A stretch of 64,000 nucleotides of DNA from contig NZ_KQ948560.1 of assembly GCF_001514125.1 (NCBI RefSeq), positions 62,001-126,000 of the forward strand, written 5' to 3'. Origin of the DNA: Streptomyces longwoodensis (lineage in GTDB: Bacteria; Actinomycetota; Actinomycetes; Streptomycetales; Streptomycetaceae). This document shows, piece by piece, positions 54,238 through 62,520 of the stretch. The position numbers and the translations under genes were made by a program. A model generated the notes under the pieces. It was given only the letters and a program-made list of their open reading frames with translations, searched no databases and was not told the origin of the DNA. Position 1 is the first letter of the stretch. Every line of letters starts with the position of its first letter.

Positions 54238-56359
54238 CGCTCTCCTTCTCCAGGTGGGCCCAGTCGGTGACGACCGGGACGAGCTCGCCCCGCAACCACA
54301 GGGGGAGCTGGTCGTGGTGGTGGGGGTGGCCGGGGGTGCCGTGCGCGCCGTGCGGGACGACCCACCGGCTGTCCTCGCGGCGGGCGAGGTCCCAGACGTA
54401 GCGGGCGGCGGGGCCGCGGGCGGCCAGGTCGGTCAGACCGGGCACGGCGGAGGTGCACAGCACGCAGTCGTGGTCGCCGGAGAGGGCGGGAGCCGTGGTC
54501 TCCCCGTTCGGCGGCTCCGGCAGGGCGCGCCAGGCGGCGAGGCGGTGGGTGTCGCCCCAGCGGGCCGGGGGGCGGCCCACGCGCGCGTGCGCCACCTCCT
54601 CCAGGGCCGCGCGCACCAGCGCCGGACGGTCGACGCCGTACAACTCCTCGGCACGCAGCAGGTGTTCCAGCGCGTACCCGATCCGCGGCACCAGTGCCAG
54701 CCAGGGCAGCAGCACCTCGGGGTAGGCCGGCGGCGTCCTGAGCGTGGCGAAGGCGGGCTGGGCGGCGAGGTGCCGTACGACCGCGCCGCGCACCTGCGCG
54801 TAGGCCGCCGCGTCCTCGCTGTCGGCGTCCATGCGGCGGTCCCAGCGCAGCAGGCGCTCGCGCAGCGCGGCGGCCGGGCCGGTCAGGCCGTCCAGGGCGG
54901 CGAGGTGGTCCAGCAGGGGTGCGGCGGAGGCGAGGTGGGTGTCGGTGTGGATCGCGGACAGGTCGGCGGCCGACCAGGTGCGGCGCTCGCCGAGGAGGGC
55001 GCGGATGCGGTCGGCGCGGTGCGGCGGGGCGAACTCGACGCCCAGCGCGGCGGCCACGCCCCGCTGGTTGGCCATCACGGCGACGCCGTCGGTCAGGCCG
55101 GCCCTCGGCAGGGGGTGCCAGCCGGTCCACTCGTGGCCGGGCTCCCAGGCGGGCACGACCCGGACGCGGTTGTCCGCGGCGCGGACCGGGACGCGGCCGG
55201 CGACCCGGTGCAGGACGCCGCCCTCGGTGTCGGCGGCCTGGACGACGTTGACCGGCTCGGCCCAGGCGTCCAGGGCGCGGTCCACGTCGGCGACCCGGCG
55301 GGCCCGCAGCAGCGGCAGCAGGGCGCCGAAGCCGAGGTCGCCGGTGACGCGCGGCGGGTACCGCAGGCTGACGGCCAGCGGGGTGCCGTCGTCCAGCCCT
55401 TCCGGGCCGCCCGCGATCACCGGGCCCCGGTCGGTCTCCAGGACCTCCACCTCGACGGTGTCCTCCCCGGCCACGTGGACCGGTTCGGTGTGCCGGGCGG
55501 CCCGGTGCCAGAGCCCGTCGGGGCCGAGGGCCTCGACGCCGGCGCCGGTGCGGCGCAGGCGCTCGCGGTAGAGGTCCTGGTAGTCGGCCATGGCGTTGGT
55601 GATGGCCCAGGCGACCGTGCCGGTGTGGCCGAAGTGGGCGATGCCGGGGACGCCGGGCACGGCGAGGCCGACCACGTCGAACTCGTCGCAGGCCAGGCGG
55701 ATCTGCTGGTAGACGCCGGGGTCCTCGACGAAGCGGTGCGGATCGCCCGCGAGGAGGGCGTGCCCGGTGACCGTGCGCTCCCCGGCGACCAGCCAGCCGT
55801 TGCTGCCGGCGGTGCCGGGGCCGTCGGTGGCGAACAGGCCGACCGCACCGGGGCCGAGGTGCCGTACCGCCTCCTCCCGCCAGAGCTTGGCGGGGAAGCC
55901 GGCGAACAGGATGTGGGTGGACAGCCACACGGCGAGCGGGGTCCAGGGCTCCCAGCGGCCGGGGGCGAGGCCGACGCGGGAGAACTCCGGGGCGACGCTC
56001 CGGGACGGGTCCTCGGCGACGCCCCGGGAGGGGTCCTCACCGAGGTCGGCGAGGCCTTCGTTGACGCCGTCGACGTACGCCGCCACCCACGCGGCCGTCC
56101 CGGGGTCGTGCTCGGTGAGCGCGGTGTGGCAGCGGCGGGCGGTGTCCTCCAGGCGGGCGCGGCGCGCGAACACGTCCCAGGCGAGGGCGCCCAGGCCGAG
56201 GAACGACGCCGAGGTGCCCTGCGCGCGGTGCCGTTCGACCTCCAGCTGCCAGGCGCGGTCGCGGGCGGTGACCAGGCCCTGGGCCCGGGCGAGGGCGAGC
56301 GGGTCGGGGGCGCGCAGGTGCGGGACGCCCCAGGCGTCCCGGTGGATCTCGGTCGTCAC
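54218..56359 (-). CDS. penicillin-acylase-family Ntn hydrolase
   Basis: I chose GTG 56359 (AGAGAGGG upstream), giving 713 aa. The proenzyme layout fits: an alpha part starting VTTEIHRDAWGVPHLRA, then the self-cleavage site GTAGSNGWLVAG whose Ser becomes the N-terminal nucleophile (near residue 195), then AWAITNAMADYQDLY. Such enzymes hydrolyse or form amides of acyl groups. There is no signal peptide. It is the first gene after the iron box, ahead of a siderophore-type acyltransferase, so it may trim or attach acyl groups on a hydroxamate siderophore, as proposed for acylase genes near desferrioxamine loci. Confidence 0.88.
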   Translation of the reverse strand: MTTEIHRDAWGVPHLRAPDPLALARAQGLVTARDRAWQLEVERHRAQGTSASFLGLGALAWDVFARRARLEDTARRCHTALTEHDPGTAAWVAAYVDGVNEGLADLGEDPSRGVAEDPSRSVAPEFSRVGLAPGRWEPWTPLAVWLSTHILFAGFPAKLWREEAVRHLGPGAVGLFATDGPGTAGSNGWLVAGERTVTGHALLAGDPHRFVEDPGVYQQIRLACDEFDVVGLAVPGVPGIAHFGHTGTVAWAITNAMADYQDLYRERLRRTGAGVEALGPDGLWHRAARHTEPVHVAGEDTVEVEVLETDRGPVIAGGPEGLDDGTPLAVSLRYPPRVTGDLGFGALLPLLRARRVADVDRALDAWAEPVNVVQAADTEGGVLHRVAGRVPVRAADNRVRVVPAWEPGHEWTGWHPLPRAGLTDGVAVMANQRGVAAALGVEFAPPHRADRIRALLGERRTWSAADLSAIHTDTHLASAAPLLDHLAALDGLTGPAAALRERLLRWDRRMDADSEDAAAYAQVRGAVVRHLAAQPAFATLRTPPAYPEVLLPWLALVPRIGYALEHLLRAEELYGVDRPALVRAALEEVAHARVGRPPARWGDTHRLAAWRALPEPPNGETTAPALSGDHDCVLCTSAVPGLTDLAARGPAARYVWDLARREDSRWVVPHGAHGTPGHPHHHDQLPLWLRGELVPVVTDWAHLEKESDAPPRR

Positions 56360-56389
56360 CGTGCACCCTCTCTGTGCCATGCAGCGGCT

Positions 56390-56408
56390 TTAGGTTAGCC
56401 TCACCTAA
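56390..56408. promoter_or_regulatory. iron box (DmdR1/IdeR-type operator)
   Basis: TTAGGTTAGCCTCACCTAA matches the Streptomyces iron-box consensus (TTAGGTTAGGCTCACCTAA) at 18 of 19 positions. It lies between the divergent acylase and SIP starts, so one site should repress both sides when iron is ample. Confidence 0.93.
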
Positions 56409-56445
56409 GTATTGGTGGAGATCGTACGTGAGGGGTGGAGAGGTC

Positions 56446-57162
56446 ATGGCGCAGGGGCGGGGCTGGGAGGGCGCGGTCCTCCGGTTGATGCGGGCGAAGG
56501 ACTTCACGCTGACGGTCACCGGGGCGCGGGACGTCACCCCGTCGTACCGACGGCTGCACCTGACCGACGGCGGGCTGCTCGCGGCGACCGGGGTGCACCC
56601 GACGATGTGGGTGCGGCTGTGGTTCGACAACGCCGGCAAGCCCCACCAGCGGGCCTACACCCTGGTCGACCCCGACCCCGCCCGGGGCACGTTCGCCCTG
56701 GAGTTCGCGCTGCACGAGGGCGCGGCCAGCGACTGGGCGCGGACCGCGCGCGCCGGCGACACCATCGAGGCGACCGTCCAGGGCACCGGGTTCACCCGGC
56801 CCGAGCCCGCGCCGACGCACGTCCTCGCGATCGGCGACCCGGCCTCGCTGCCCGCGATCAACTCCCTGCTCGGCGCGCTGGACGGGACCCCGAGCACGGT
56901 GTGGTTCGAGGGCGGCGACGACGGCCTGCCCTTCCCCGTCTCCCCCGCGCCGGGCCGGCTCGAGCTGCGCCGCGTGGGGCGCGGGGAGCTGGCCGACCGG
57001 GTCCGGGCCGAGCTCCCCGGCCTGCTCAGCGCCACCGAGCACCCGTACGTCTGGATCGCCTGCGACACCCGGACGACCCGCACGCTGGCGTCGTACGTGC
57101 GCAAGGACCTGGGCGTGCCCAAGGACCGGCTGCACGCGCTGGGGTACTGGCGGGACGAGTGA
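56446..57162 (+). CDS. siderophore-interacting protein (FAD-dependent ferric reductase)
   Basis: ATG 56446 has GGAGAGG upstream; the frame reaches back into the iron box but that part is not coding. The 238-aa protein is of the ViuB/SIP type: PTMWVRLWF, QRAYTLVDPDPARGTFALEF for FAD, HEGAASDWARTARAGD, VLAIGDPASLPAIN for NAD(P)H, and the C-terminal RKDLGVPKDRLHALGYWR. It releases iron from imported siderophores by reduction. It diverges from the acylase operon and shares its iron box. Confidence 0.95.
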   Translation: MAQGRGWEGAVLRLMRAKDFTLTVTGARDVTPSYRRLHLTDGGLLAATGVHPTMWVRLWFDNAGKPHQRAYTLVDPDPARGTFALEFALHEGAASDWARTARAGDTIEATVQGTGFTRPEPAPTHVLAIGDPASLPAINSLLGALDGTPSTVWFEGGDDGLPFPVSPAPGRLELRRVGRGELADRVRAELPGLLSATEHPYVWIACDTRTTRTLASYVRKDLGVPKDRLHALGYWRDE

Positions 57163-57244
57163 GCCGGCCCCCGGAGGGCCGGCGCCAGGTGTCACGACCC
57201 TCCTCGAAGAGGCGGCGGGGTGTCCGGCGGGCGATCATCGGTGC

Positions 57245-57895
57245 ATGGACGTCACCGTGCACCTCGCCCAGGACCCCGAGGCCGACGCGCTCCTCGGGCG
57301 CTCCCCGCTCGCCGCGCTGGTCGGGATGCTGCTCGACCAGCAGGTCCCGATGGAGTGGGCGTTCAAGGGGCCCCGCACCATCGCCGACCGGCTGGGCGCC
57401 GACGACCTGGACGCCCACGAGATCGCCGCGCGCGACCCCGAGTCCTTCGCCGCGCTGCTCTCCGACAAGCCGGCCGTGCACCGCTACCCCGGCTCCATGG
57501 CCAAGCGCATCCAGCAGCTGTGCCAGTACCTCGTCGACCACTACGACGGTGACGCCGAGGGCGTCTGGCGGGGCGTGGACGACGGGCGCGAGCTGCTGCG
57601 GCGGCTGGAGGACCTGCCCGGGTTCGGCAAGCAGAAGGCCCAGATCTTCCTCGCCCTGCTCGGCAAGCAGCTGGGGGTGACCCCGCAGGGCTGGCGGGAG
57701 GCCGCGGGCTCCTACGGCGAACCCCGCGCCCACCGGTCCGTGGCCGACATCACCGGTCCGGAGTCGCTGGCGAAGGTCCGGGCGTTCAAGCAGGAGATGA
57801 AGGCGGCGGCCAAGACGGCGAAGGCGTCGACGGGCACAAAGGCAGCGAAGAGCGTGAAGAGCACGAAGACAGCGAAGAGCGCGAAGAAGCCGTAG
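57245..57895 (+). CDS. HhH-GPD-type base-excision repair protein with H1-like tail
   Basis: This 216-aa protein contains a helix-hairpin-helix (DLPGFGKQKAQIFLALLGK, about 120-140) in a short HhH-GPD-like core that starts with LGRSPLAALVGMLLDQQVPMEWA. It is expected to recognise damaged bases. Residues about 180-216 are a Lys/Ala/Ser/Thr-rich tail (KAAAKTAKAS, TKAAKSVKST) like histone H1, probably for non-specific DNA binding. ATG 57245 is 82 bases after the SIP stop, likely an independent gene. Confidence 0.85.
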   Translation: MDVTVHLAQDPEADALLGRSPLAALVGMLLDQQVPMEWAFKGPRTIADRLGADDLDAHEIAARDPESFAALLSDKPAVHRYPGSMAKRIQQLCQYLVDHYDGDAEGVWRGVDDGRELLRRLEDLPGFGKQKAQIFLALLGKQLGVTPQGWREAAGSYGEPRAHRSVADITGPESLAKVRAFKQEMKAAAKTAKASTGTKAAKSVKSTKTAKSAKKP

Positions 57896-57977
57896 CAGGG
57901 CCTGAGCCTGCGCCGTACGGGTGAACTCGGCGGGCGGGCGGAGGGGCTCCGGGCGTGCCGCGGGCAGAGCCCCTTGT

Positions 57978-58277
57978 GTGAGCACCGCACGACACCGTCC
58001 GCACCGCCGCGTCTGGCTGCGGGTGCTCGTCCTGCTGCTCGCGCTCCTGGTCTCCGGCGGCGAGGCGGCCTGTGCGGCTCCGCACGGCACGGTCGCCGCC
58101 GAGCACGACGTGACCGCTCCGGCGCCCCGGTCCGCCGCGTGCCGTCCCGCCGCACCCCTGCGGCCGGCGCCCACGCCGCGTCCCCGGCCGCGGGCCGCCG
58201 TACCGGTGGGACGCCCCGCCGCCCGACCGCCGTACACCGCGCCCCGCGTCCTGCGTTCCGTGGTCCTGCGCTGCTGA
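57978..58277 (+). CDS. small secreted or membrane protein, Arg/Pro-rich
   Basis: The start GTG 57978 gives 99 aa: a basic N-terminus (RHRPHRR), one hydrophobic segment (VWLRVLVLLLALLVSGGEA) and an Arg/Pro/Ala-rich remainder (PTPRPRPRAAVPVGRP). It has three Cys. I do not recognise it. It may be an exported peptide precursor or a sigma-factor-linked small protein. A 41-aa gene with a strong ribosome site follows 57 bases later. Confidence 0.5.
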   Translation: MSTARHRPHRRVWLRVLVLLLALLVSGGEAACAAPHGTVAAEHDVTAPAPRSAACRPAAPLRPAPTPRPRPRAAVPVGRPAARPPYTAPRVLRSVVLRC

Positions 58278-58334
58278 CGGACCGGCCTCCCCCACCCACC
58301 GAGGTCAGTCCGAGACGCAGTCGGAGGAACCGTC

Positions 58335-58460
58335 ATGCCCATCGATCCCTACGCGGTCCTGCGCGCCCTGCTGCGCGCCGAGGCCGCCCGCAGCGCCCCG
58401 AAACCGCAGCCGGAGCAGCGGCCCCTGCCCGAGCAGCCCCGCGAGCGAGGGGGCCGCTGA
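58335..58460 (+). CDS. 41-aa small protein
   Basis: ATG 58335 is preceded by GGAGGAACCGTC, one of the best ribosome sites in the window. The product starts MPIDPYAVLRALLRAEAARS, a short amphipathic helix, and ends Pro/Gln/Arg-rich (PLPEQPRERGGR). I recall similar small peptides in other Streptomyces but know no function. It is downstream of the 99-aa gene and convergent with the HerA-like gene. Confidence 0.6.
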   Translation: MPIDPYAVLRALLRAEAARSAPKPQPEQRPLPEQPRERGGR

Positions 58461-58527
58461 ACGAGGTCCGGCGGGGGCGGGCGGCCGCCTCCGCCGGACG
58501 AGACACGCCCGAGGGACGGGGCGGGGC

Positions 58528-60096
58528 TCAGCGTCTCCTGCGGGCCGTGCCGAACAGGGAGCGGGTGATCTCGCGGCCGAGCTGGGTGCCGACCGAGCGG
58601 GCCAGGGACTTGAACATGCCGCTGCTCACGACCTGCTCCACGACCGACGGCTCCTCGTGCGCCGCGCGCTGCGACGGCTTCTGCGCCCGCTTCCCCGGTT
58701 GCCTCTCCGGCTCCGTCGCCGGTGCGTCCGTCGGGCCCGCCCCCGAGTGCGCCGCGGCGGCCGTCAGCTTCTCGTACGCCGACTCCCTGTCCACACCCTG
58801 TGCATACCGTTCGTAGAGCGGCGAGGCCTTCACCGCGCCGTCCAGGACCCCCGGGTCGACCGGGCCCATCAGGGACTCGGGTGCGCGCAGGCGGGTCGCG
58901 GCGACGGGCGTCGGAGCGCCGTTCTCGCTGAGGACCGTGACCACGGCCTCGCCGGTGCCGAGGCCGGTGAGCAGTTCCTCCAGGTCGTACGGCGAACGGG
59001 GGAAGGTCTGCACCGTGGCCCGCAGGGCCTTCTGGTCCTCCGGGGTGAAGGCACGCAGGGCGTGCTGGACGCGGTTGCCGAGCTGGGCGAGGACGTCGGA
59101 GGGGACGTCCTTCGGGGTCTGGGTGACGAAGAAGACGCCGACCCCCTTCGAGCGGATCAGCCGCACGGTCTGCGTCACCGCGTCCAGGAACGCCTTGGAG
59201 GCGTCGTGGAACAGCAGGTGCGCCTCGTCGAAGAAGAACACCAGCTTCGGCTTCTCCGCGTCGCCGACCTCCGGCAGGTCGTGGAACAGGTCGGCCAGCA
59301 GCCACATCAGGAACGTCGAGAAGAGCTGCGGCCGGTCCTGGACGGCGGGCAGTTCGAGCACCGACACCACGCCCCGGCCGTCGGCCGCCGTCCGCAGCAG
59401 CTCGGTGGTGCGGAACTCGGGCTCCCCGAAGAAGCCGGACGTGCCCTTGGCCTCGAAGGCGGTCAGCGTCCGCAGGATCACCCCGGCCGTGGCCGGGGAC
59501 AGCCCGCCGAGTGCCTTCAGCTCCGGCCGGCCCTCGTCGGAGGCGAGGAAGGCGACGACTGCGCGCAGGTCCTTCAGGTCGTACAGTTCCAGGCCCTTCC
59601 GGTCGGCGTAGTGGAAGACCAGGCCGAGGGACTGCTCCTGGGTCTGGTTCAGGCCGAGCACCTTGGAGAGCAGGACCGGGCCGAAGCTGGTGACCGTCGC
59701 GCGGACCGGGATGCCGTGGCCGAGGCCGCCGAGGGCGTAGAACTCCGCCGGGAAGGCGCTCGCCGTCCAGTCCTGGCCGACCTCCGCGGACCGGGTGCGG
59801 ACCCGGTCGCCGGGGGCGCCGGGGGCCGAGATGCCCGACAGGTCCCCCTTCACGTCCGCGAGGAACACCGGCACGCCCTGCGCCGACAGCTGTTCGGTGA
59901 CGAGCTGCAGCGTCTTGGTCTTGCCGGTGCCGGTGGCGCCCGCGACCAGGCCGTGCCGGTTGAGCATCGGAAGCGGGACGCGGACCTGCGCGTCGGGCAG
60001 GCAGCGGCCCTCCCAGAGCAGGGCGCCCAGGTCGAGCGCGGGGCCGGAGAAGGCGTACCCGGCGGCGATCTTCGCCACGGGCTCGCTGGCGTTCAT
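58528..60096 (-). CDS. HerA-like ATPase (DUF853 family)
   Basis: ATG 60096 has GGGAGGGG upstream and gives 522 aa; a longer frame reaches 60207 without conserved sequence. Walker A is GATGTGKTKT and Walker B FFFDEAHLLF; TQTPKDVPSDVLAQLGNRVQHALRAFT is the conserved sensor/arginine region. DUF853 proteins (YjgR type) belong to the HerA/FtsK group and may pump or remodel DNA, but their role is not established. The C-terminus has a Glu/Pro/Gln linker and a basic end (REITRSLFGTARRRR). Confidence 0.9.
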   Translation of the reverse strand: MNASEPVAKIAAGYAFSGPALDLGALLWEGRCLPDAQVRVPLPMLNRHGLVAGATGTGKTKTLQLVTEQLSAQGVPVFLADVKGDLSGISAPGAPGDRVRTRSAEVGQDWTASAFPAEFYALGGLGHGIPVRATVTSFGPVLLSKVLGLNQTQEQSLGLVFHYADRKGLELYDLKDLRAVVAFLASDEGRPELKALGGLSPATAGVILRTLTAFEAKGTSGFFGEPEFRTTELLRTAADGRGVVSVLELPAVQDRPQLFSTFLMWLLADLFHDLPEVGDAEKPKLVFFFDEAHLLFHDASKAFLDAVTQTVRLIRSKGVGVFFVTQTPKDVPSDVLAQLGNRVQHALRAFTPEDQKALRATVQTFPRSPYDLEELLTGLGTGEAVVTVLSENGAPTPVAATRLRAPESLMGPVDPGVLDGAVKASPLYERYAQGVDRESAYEKLTAAAAHSGAGPTDAPATEPERQPGKRAQKPSQRAAHEEPSVVEQVVSSGMFKSLARSVGTQLGREITRSLFGTARRRR

Positions 60097-60245
60097 CGAC
60101 AGACCCCTCCCGGATCGTTCGCGTTCCGCAATTCCGGGTTCACTCCCGGGGCGCTTCCGGTATGCCCGGGTTCCTGCGGTATTTCCAGCGTCGCACTCGC
60201 TCGCCATGGCTGCGCCCGGAAGGTCTGGGCCGGTAGGCTTTCCGT

Positions 60246-60542
60246 GTGATCTTCAAGCGCATCGGAAACGGCCGGCCGTACCCCGACCACGGCCGGGAAA
60301 GCACCCGGCAGTGGGCGGACGTCGCGCCGCGCCCGGTCCGCCTCGATCAGCTGGTGACGACCAAGCAGCAGCTCGACCTGGAAACGCTCCTCGCCGAGGA
60401 CTCCACGTTCTACGGCGACCTCTTCGCGCACGTCGTGAAGTGGCAGGGCGACCTCTACCTGGAGGACGGACTGCACCGCGCGGTGCGGGCCGCGCTCCAG
60501 CAGCGCCAGGTGCTGCACGCGCGCGTGCTCGAACTGGACTGA
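60246..60542 (+). CDS. conserved small protein, VapB-antitoxin-like by annotation habit
   Basis: GTG 60246 gives 98 aa. The sequence FKRIGNGRPYPDHGRE at the start and YLEDGLHRAVRAALQQRQVLHARVLE at the end are strongly conserved in Streptomyces, and I recall such proteins being labelled VapB-family antitoxin; the DGLHRA motif also recalls ParB-like nucleases. No toxin gene is adjacent. TAGGCT (60234-60239) ends 6 bases before the GTG with no ribosome site, so the mRNA is probably leaderless. Confidence 0.7.
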   Translation: MIFKRIGNGRPYPDHGRESTRQWADVAPRPVRLDQLVTTKQQLDLETLLAEDSTFYGDLFAHVVKWQGDLYLEDGLHRAVRAALQQRQVLHARVLELD

Positions 60543-60668
60543 CGGGCCGGCCGACCGCCCCTTCCCCCGTGCACACGGCGGCTGCCGTGTGGCCCTTTCG
60601 GGTTCACCTGAGCGGTGTCGAATGATCATCTAGTAGGCACGGCAGCTCCGTCGCACTACGCTGCGCTC

Positions 60669-61313
60669 ATGAGCATGCTGACTCCCCCCGGGATGGGCGG
60701 CCAGTACCGCATCACGGGGGACAAGTACCCGCGGATGCGCCCGCCCCGGCGGCGCGCCAGGATGGCCGGCATCGTCGTCGTCTGCGGAGCCGTGCTCGGA
60801 GTCGCCGGGTGGGGAACGCTGCAGCTCGTCGACGTCTTCACGGGCGGCGGCGGTACGGCTTCCGCGGCCGCGGCGAAGGCGTGTGCGACCACGAAGTCCG
60901 GTGCGGTGGCCAGTGCCTCGCCCGTGGTGCTGCCCAAGCCGGCGCAGATCACCGTGAACGTCTACAACGCCACGACCCGCAGTGGGCTCGCGAAGACCAC
61001 GGCCGACGAGCTGAAGAAGCGGGGCTTCAAGGTCGGGCAGGTGGGGAACGCGAGTGCGGCGTTCGACAAGAAGGTCACGGGGGTGGGGGTGCTGGTGGGG
61101 GCCGGGGCCTCGGTGAAGACGTCGTTGCCGGTGGTGGGGGTGCAGGTGCCTGCGGCGGAGCGGCGGGTGGATGCGGAGCGCGTCGCGGATGGGGCGGTGG
61201 ATCTGGTGATCGGTGACGGGTTCAAGGGGTTGGCGGTGCGGGGGGATGCGGAGCGGGCGCTGGCGGCGTTGGCTGCGCCGAAGGCGGTGGCTGTGGTGAA
61301 GAAGGGGTGCTGA
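60669..61313 (+). CDS. LytR C-terminal-domain membrane protein
   Basis: ATG 60669 gives 214 aa. A basic cytoplasmic tail (RPPRRRARM) leads into one membrane helix (GIVVVCGAVLGVAGWGTLQL, about 33-52). The outer part carries a LytR_C domain, ITVNVYNATTRSGLAKTTADELKKRGFKV, found in proteins linked to cell-wall polymer attachment. The last residues include one Cys (KKGC). There is no LCP catalytic domain, so it is not the transferase itself. TACGCT (60657-60662) lies 6 bases upstream and no ribosome site is visible. Confidence 0.88.
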   Translation: MSMLTPPGMGGQYRITGDKYPRMRPPRRRARMAGIVVVCGAVLGVAGWGTLQLVDVFTGGGGTASAAAAKACATTKSGAVASASPVVLPKPAQITVNVYNATTRSGLAKTTADELKKRGFKVGQVGNASAAFDKKVTGVGVLVGAGASVKTSLPVVGVQVPAAERRVDAERVADGAVDLVIGDGFKGLAVRGDAERALAALAAPKAVAVVKKGC

Positions 61314-61376
61314 CGTTTTAGCGCCGGGGGGTTGGTGTTGTGCGGGGGGTTCGGCTGTGCGGGGGGTTGGGGGGTT

Positions 61377-61624
61377 TTTGCGCAGTTCCCCGCGCCCCTG
61401 ACGGACCCGGTTTGGCGCGCGTTTCGTTGCGCCTGACGCGCCGTGGTGGTGTTTGCGCAGTTCCCCGCGCCCCTGACGGACCCGGTTCGGCGCGCGTTTC
61501 GTTGCGCCTGGCGCGCCGTGGTGGTGTTTGCGCAGTTCCCCGCGCCCCTGGCAGACCGGGTTCGGCGCGCCTTTAGATGCGGCTGACGCGACGTCGTCGG
61601 TTTTGCGCAGTTCCCCGCGCCCCT
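61377..61624. repeat. 75-bp tandem repeat with invariant core
   Basis: The 23-base core TTTGCGCAGTTCC then CCGCGCCCCT occurs at 61377-61399, 61452-61474, 61527-61549 and 61602-61624, exactly 75 bases apart. The spacers carry GGCGCGC and GCGCGCC words that can form hairpins, and they diverge in the third unit. The array fills the gap between the LytR_C gene and upp, two convergent genes. Confidence 0.9.
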
Positions 61625-61711
61625 CCACAAGCGATCCGTCGCGGTGGCGGAAAGCTGAGTCCCCGCGGCCTGGTGGGGTGCTGGGCGCGGGGACTTGGGG
61701 CGGGGGGAGGC

Positions 61712-62347
61712 TTACTCGGCTGCTCCGTACAGGCGGTCGCCTGCGTCTCCGAGGCCCGGGATGATGTAGCCGTGTTCGTTCAGGTGGTCGTCGACGGCTG
61801 CCGTGACGACCGTGACCGGGGTGCCCGCCAGTTCGCGTTCCATGATCTCGACGCCCTCGGGGGCGGCGAGGAGGACGACCGCGGTGACGTCGTCGGCGCC
61901 GCGCCGGATCAGTTCGCGGATCGCGGCGACCAGGGTGCCGCCCGTGGCCAGCATCGGGTCCAGGACGTACACCTGGCGGCCGGAGAGGTCCTCCGGCATC
62001 CGGGTGGCGTACGTGGAGGCCTGCAGCGTCTCCTCGTTGCGGATCATGCCGAGGAAGCCCACCTCGGCGGTCGGCAGCAGCCGGACCATGCCGTCCAGCA
62101 TGCCGAGGCCCGCCCGCAGGATCGGCACGACCAGGGGGCGCGGGTGGGAGAGCTTGACGCCGGTGGTCCGGGCGACCGGCGTGGTGATGTCGACCTGCTC
62201 GGTGCGCACGTCGCGCGTGGCCTCGTAGGCGAGCAGGGTGACCAGCTCGTCGGCGAGACGACGGAAGGTGGCCGAGTCCGTGCGCTGGTCGCGCAGCGTG
62301 GTGAGCTTGTGGGCGACCAGGGGGTGGTCGACGACGTGGAGACGCAT
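61712..62347 (-). CDS. upp: uracil phosphoribosyltransferase
   Basis: Upp salvages uracil: uracil plus PRPP gives UMP. ATG 62347 gives 211 aa of normal size. It begins MRLHVVDHPLVAHKLTTLRD; VPILRAGLGMLDG and the PRPP loop YVLDPMLATGGT are complete, and the uracil-binding end GYIIPGLGDAGDRLYG is present. No Shine-Dalgarno; TACTGT (62355-62360, minus) ends 7 bases before the ATG, which suggests a leaderless mRNA. Confidence 0.97.
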   Translation of the reverse strand: MRLHVVDHPLVAHKLTTLRDQRTDSATFRRLADELVTLLAYEATRDVRTEQVDITTPVARTTGVKLSHPRPLVVPILRAGLGMLDGMVRLLPTAEVGFLGMIRNEETLQASTYATRMPEDLSGRQVYVLDPMLATGGTLVAAIRELIRRGADDVTAVVLLAAPEGVEIMERELAGTPVTVVTAAVDDHLNEHGYIIPGLGDAGDRLYGAAE

Positions 62348-62520
62348 GGGCACCACAGTAACCGGGCCGACCGGGCCGGTCGTCCGCACGGAGCGCACAT
62401 CCTGGGCCAGAGCTTCACGGGCCCTCACACGCCCGGGGCATGCATCCCGCCGACCGGGGGAAGGTGGAGGGGACGACGGACCGGGGTGGTCGACCTGGAC
62501 CGATGCGGGGTGGTGCGCCT

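Noticed and set aside
52374..57162. A complete siderophore biosynthesis cluster
   Set aside because: No NIS synthetase, NRPS, diamine decarboxylase or N-hydroxylase is encoded in the window; only tailoring-type and reductase genes are present.
61377..61624. The 75-bp repeats as a CRISPR array
   Set aside because: The spacers are near copies of each other rather than unique, only four units exist and no cas gene is near; it is a tandem repeat.
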